64,000 bases of DNA from JAKSSE01 sp045597645 (GTDB lineage Bacteria; Bacillota; Clostridia; Lachnospirales; Lachnospiraceae), in NCBI GenBank assembly GCA_045597645.1, contig JAZLKM010000049.1:69866-133865 (forward strand). The letters run 5' to 3'. The notes below the pieces were generated by a model. That model had not been told where the DNA came from, did no database searches, and worked only from the letters and a program-made list of their open reading frames with translations. Positions 63,101 to 64,000 of the stretch are shown here, in pieces. The translations under genes and the position numbers were made by a program. The first letter of the stretch is position 1; each line of letters begins with the position of its first letter.

Positions 63101-64000
63101 TTATCTCTCCGCACGCATCGGATTCTCCAAAAAGTCCTTATATGACAATTCGATGCCTTCTCTCAGCTCTGTCTTGTAGGTCCATCCCAGATTGGTAGCC
63201 TTTGAGACATCCAATAGCTTCCTTGGAGTGCCGTTCGGCTTAGTGGTATCCCACTCAATCTTGCCCTTATAGCCTATTACATCAGCCACAAGCTCTGTGA
63301 GCTCCTTAATGGTAAGTTCCTTGCCTGTACCGGCATTCACAGTCTCATCTCCACTGTAGTTATTCATAAGGAATACACAAAGGTTGGCCAGGTCATCCAC
63401 ATACAAAAACTCGCGAAGCGGTGAGCCATCGCCCCAGCATGTTACACTCTCAAGTCCCTGCTCCTTCGCCTCATGGAAGCGGCGAATCAGAGCTGGCAAT
63501 ACATGAGAATGTGTAGGATGATAGTTGTCATTTGGACCATAAAGATTAGTCGGCATTACCGAAATGTAATCAGTGCCATACTGCTTATTCAAAAATTCGC
63601 AGTATTTAAGTCCAGAAATCTTGGCTAACGCATATGCCTCGTTAGTCTTTTCAAGCTCAGATGTCAAAAGGCATGACTCCGGCATAGGCTGCGGAGCCAT
63701 TCGCGGATATATGCAGGAAGACCCCAAAAACTCCACTTTCTTACATCCGTTTTGCCATGCACTATGAATAACATTCATCTCAAGAATCATGTTGTCATAC
63801 ATAAAGTCAGCCAGTGCGCTCTGATTGGCTATAATGCCACCTACTTTTGCCGCTGCAAGAAATACATACTCTGGCTTTTCTGCTGCAAAAAAAGCCTCTA
63901 CCTGATCCTGCCTTGTAAGGTCAAGTTCCTTGTGAGTTCTCGTAATAATGTTGTCATAGCCCTGTCTTTCAAGCTCGCGCACTATAGCTGAGCCCACCAT
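63101..64000 (-). CDS. fcl: GDP-L-fucose synthase (5' end cut by window edge)
   Basis: NADPH-dependent epimerase-reductase that finishes GDP-L-fucose from the product of Gmd. 300 residues are visible; the last three bases encode a Met that is internal to the family's GHRGMVGSAIVREL motif, so the true start is about ten codons beyond the window. Motifs: AAAKVGGI, FLGSSCIYPRMAPQPMPES, catalytic YALAKISGLKYCEF (YxxxK), MPTNLYGPNDNYH and GDGSPLREFLYVDD. It is the most upstream gene of the long unit seen here. Confidence 0.96.
   Translation of the reverse strand: MVGSAIVRELERQGYDNIITRTHKELDLTRQDQVEAFFAAEKPEYVFLAAAKVGGIIANQSALADFMYDNMILEMNVIHSAWQNGCKKVEFLGSSCIYPRMAPQPMPESCLLTSELEKTNEAYALAKISGLKYCEFLNKQYGTDYISVMPTNLYGPNDNYHPTHSHVLPALIRRFHEAKEQGLESVTCWGDGSPLREFLYVDDLANLCVFLMNNYSGDETVNAGTGKELTIKELTELVADVIGYKGKIEWDTTKPNGTPRKLLDVSKATNLGWTYKTELREGIELSYKDFLENPMRAER

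Noticed and set aside
1..64000. Insertion sequences, CRISPR arrays, tRNA or rRNA genes
   Set aside because: No transposase frame, no regularly spaced repeat array and no tRNA or rRNA-like segment was noticed on either strand.

Overview
The window is the inside of one very large cell-surface polysaccharide locus. The genes look like those of a low-to-mid G+C Firmicute. Their family mix (DUF2142, DUF6311, DUF6020 and DUF6077 membrane proteins, MBOAT/SGNH pairs, TupA-like ATP-grasp, GT10/GT11 fucosyltransferases) and GGAG-type ribosome binding sites fit the Lachnospiraceae (Butyrivibrio-like) best. The taxon is an inference from gene content; no rRNA, tRNA, CRISPR array or insertion sequence was seen.

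Layout. Forty-eight of 49 genes lie on the minus strand. Unit A runs leftward from a promoter at about 11.9 kb: rmlB, rmlA, three tandem DUF2142 membrane proteins, another large membrane protein, and two family 2 glycosyltransferases, the last cut by the left edge. A single plus-strand gene (12268-12678, FdtA/WxcM-type dTDP-sugar isomerase) is transcribed divergently and ends at a clear terminator. The roughly 300 bp between the two divergent promoters is packed with inverted repeats. Unit B is 40 tightly packed minus-strand genes from the right edge (GDP-L-fucose synthase, cut) down to 12802, about 51 kb, with overlaps or short gaps except for 93 bp at 26.1 kb and 123 bp at 35.8 kb. The second of these contains a plausible internal promoter.

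How the genes work together. Sugar-nucleotide genes make dTDP-4-keto-6-deoxyglucose (rmlA, rmlB; rmlC/rmlD not in window), GDP-mannose and GDP-L-fucose (manA, phosphohexomutase, manC, gmd, fcl) and UDP-galactofuranose (glf). Cytoplasmic transferases (GT2, a GT2-GT4 fusion resembling WsaF, GT10, GT11, GT61, TupA-like, surface-carbohydrate GT-B) build the chain. Export is by an ABC transporter (Wzm, and Wzt with a C-terminal extension) whose two genes flank a methyltransferase plus kinase-like protein laid out like WbdD, the chain terminator of E. coli O9a. About a dozen large polytopic proteins, most with features of GT-C glycosyltransferases, together with one DPM1-like GT2 and one GtrA protein, suggest further decoration outside the membrane from lipid-linked sugars. 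Two MBOAT+SGNH pairs, three acyltransferase-3 proteins and two GNAT-like proteins suggest heavy acylation.

Most notable: three DUF2142 paralogs of which the third has lost every conserved polar motif; a WbdD-like terminator ending in a repeat resembling those of secreted proteins; a DUF6077-like protein split in two with its C-terminal half fused to a metallo-beta-lactamase domain; an unrecognised pair of membrane-protein paralogs; terminator-like hairpins inside the first 75 nt of two membrane-protein genes; and an unusual run of hairpins between the divergent promoters.
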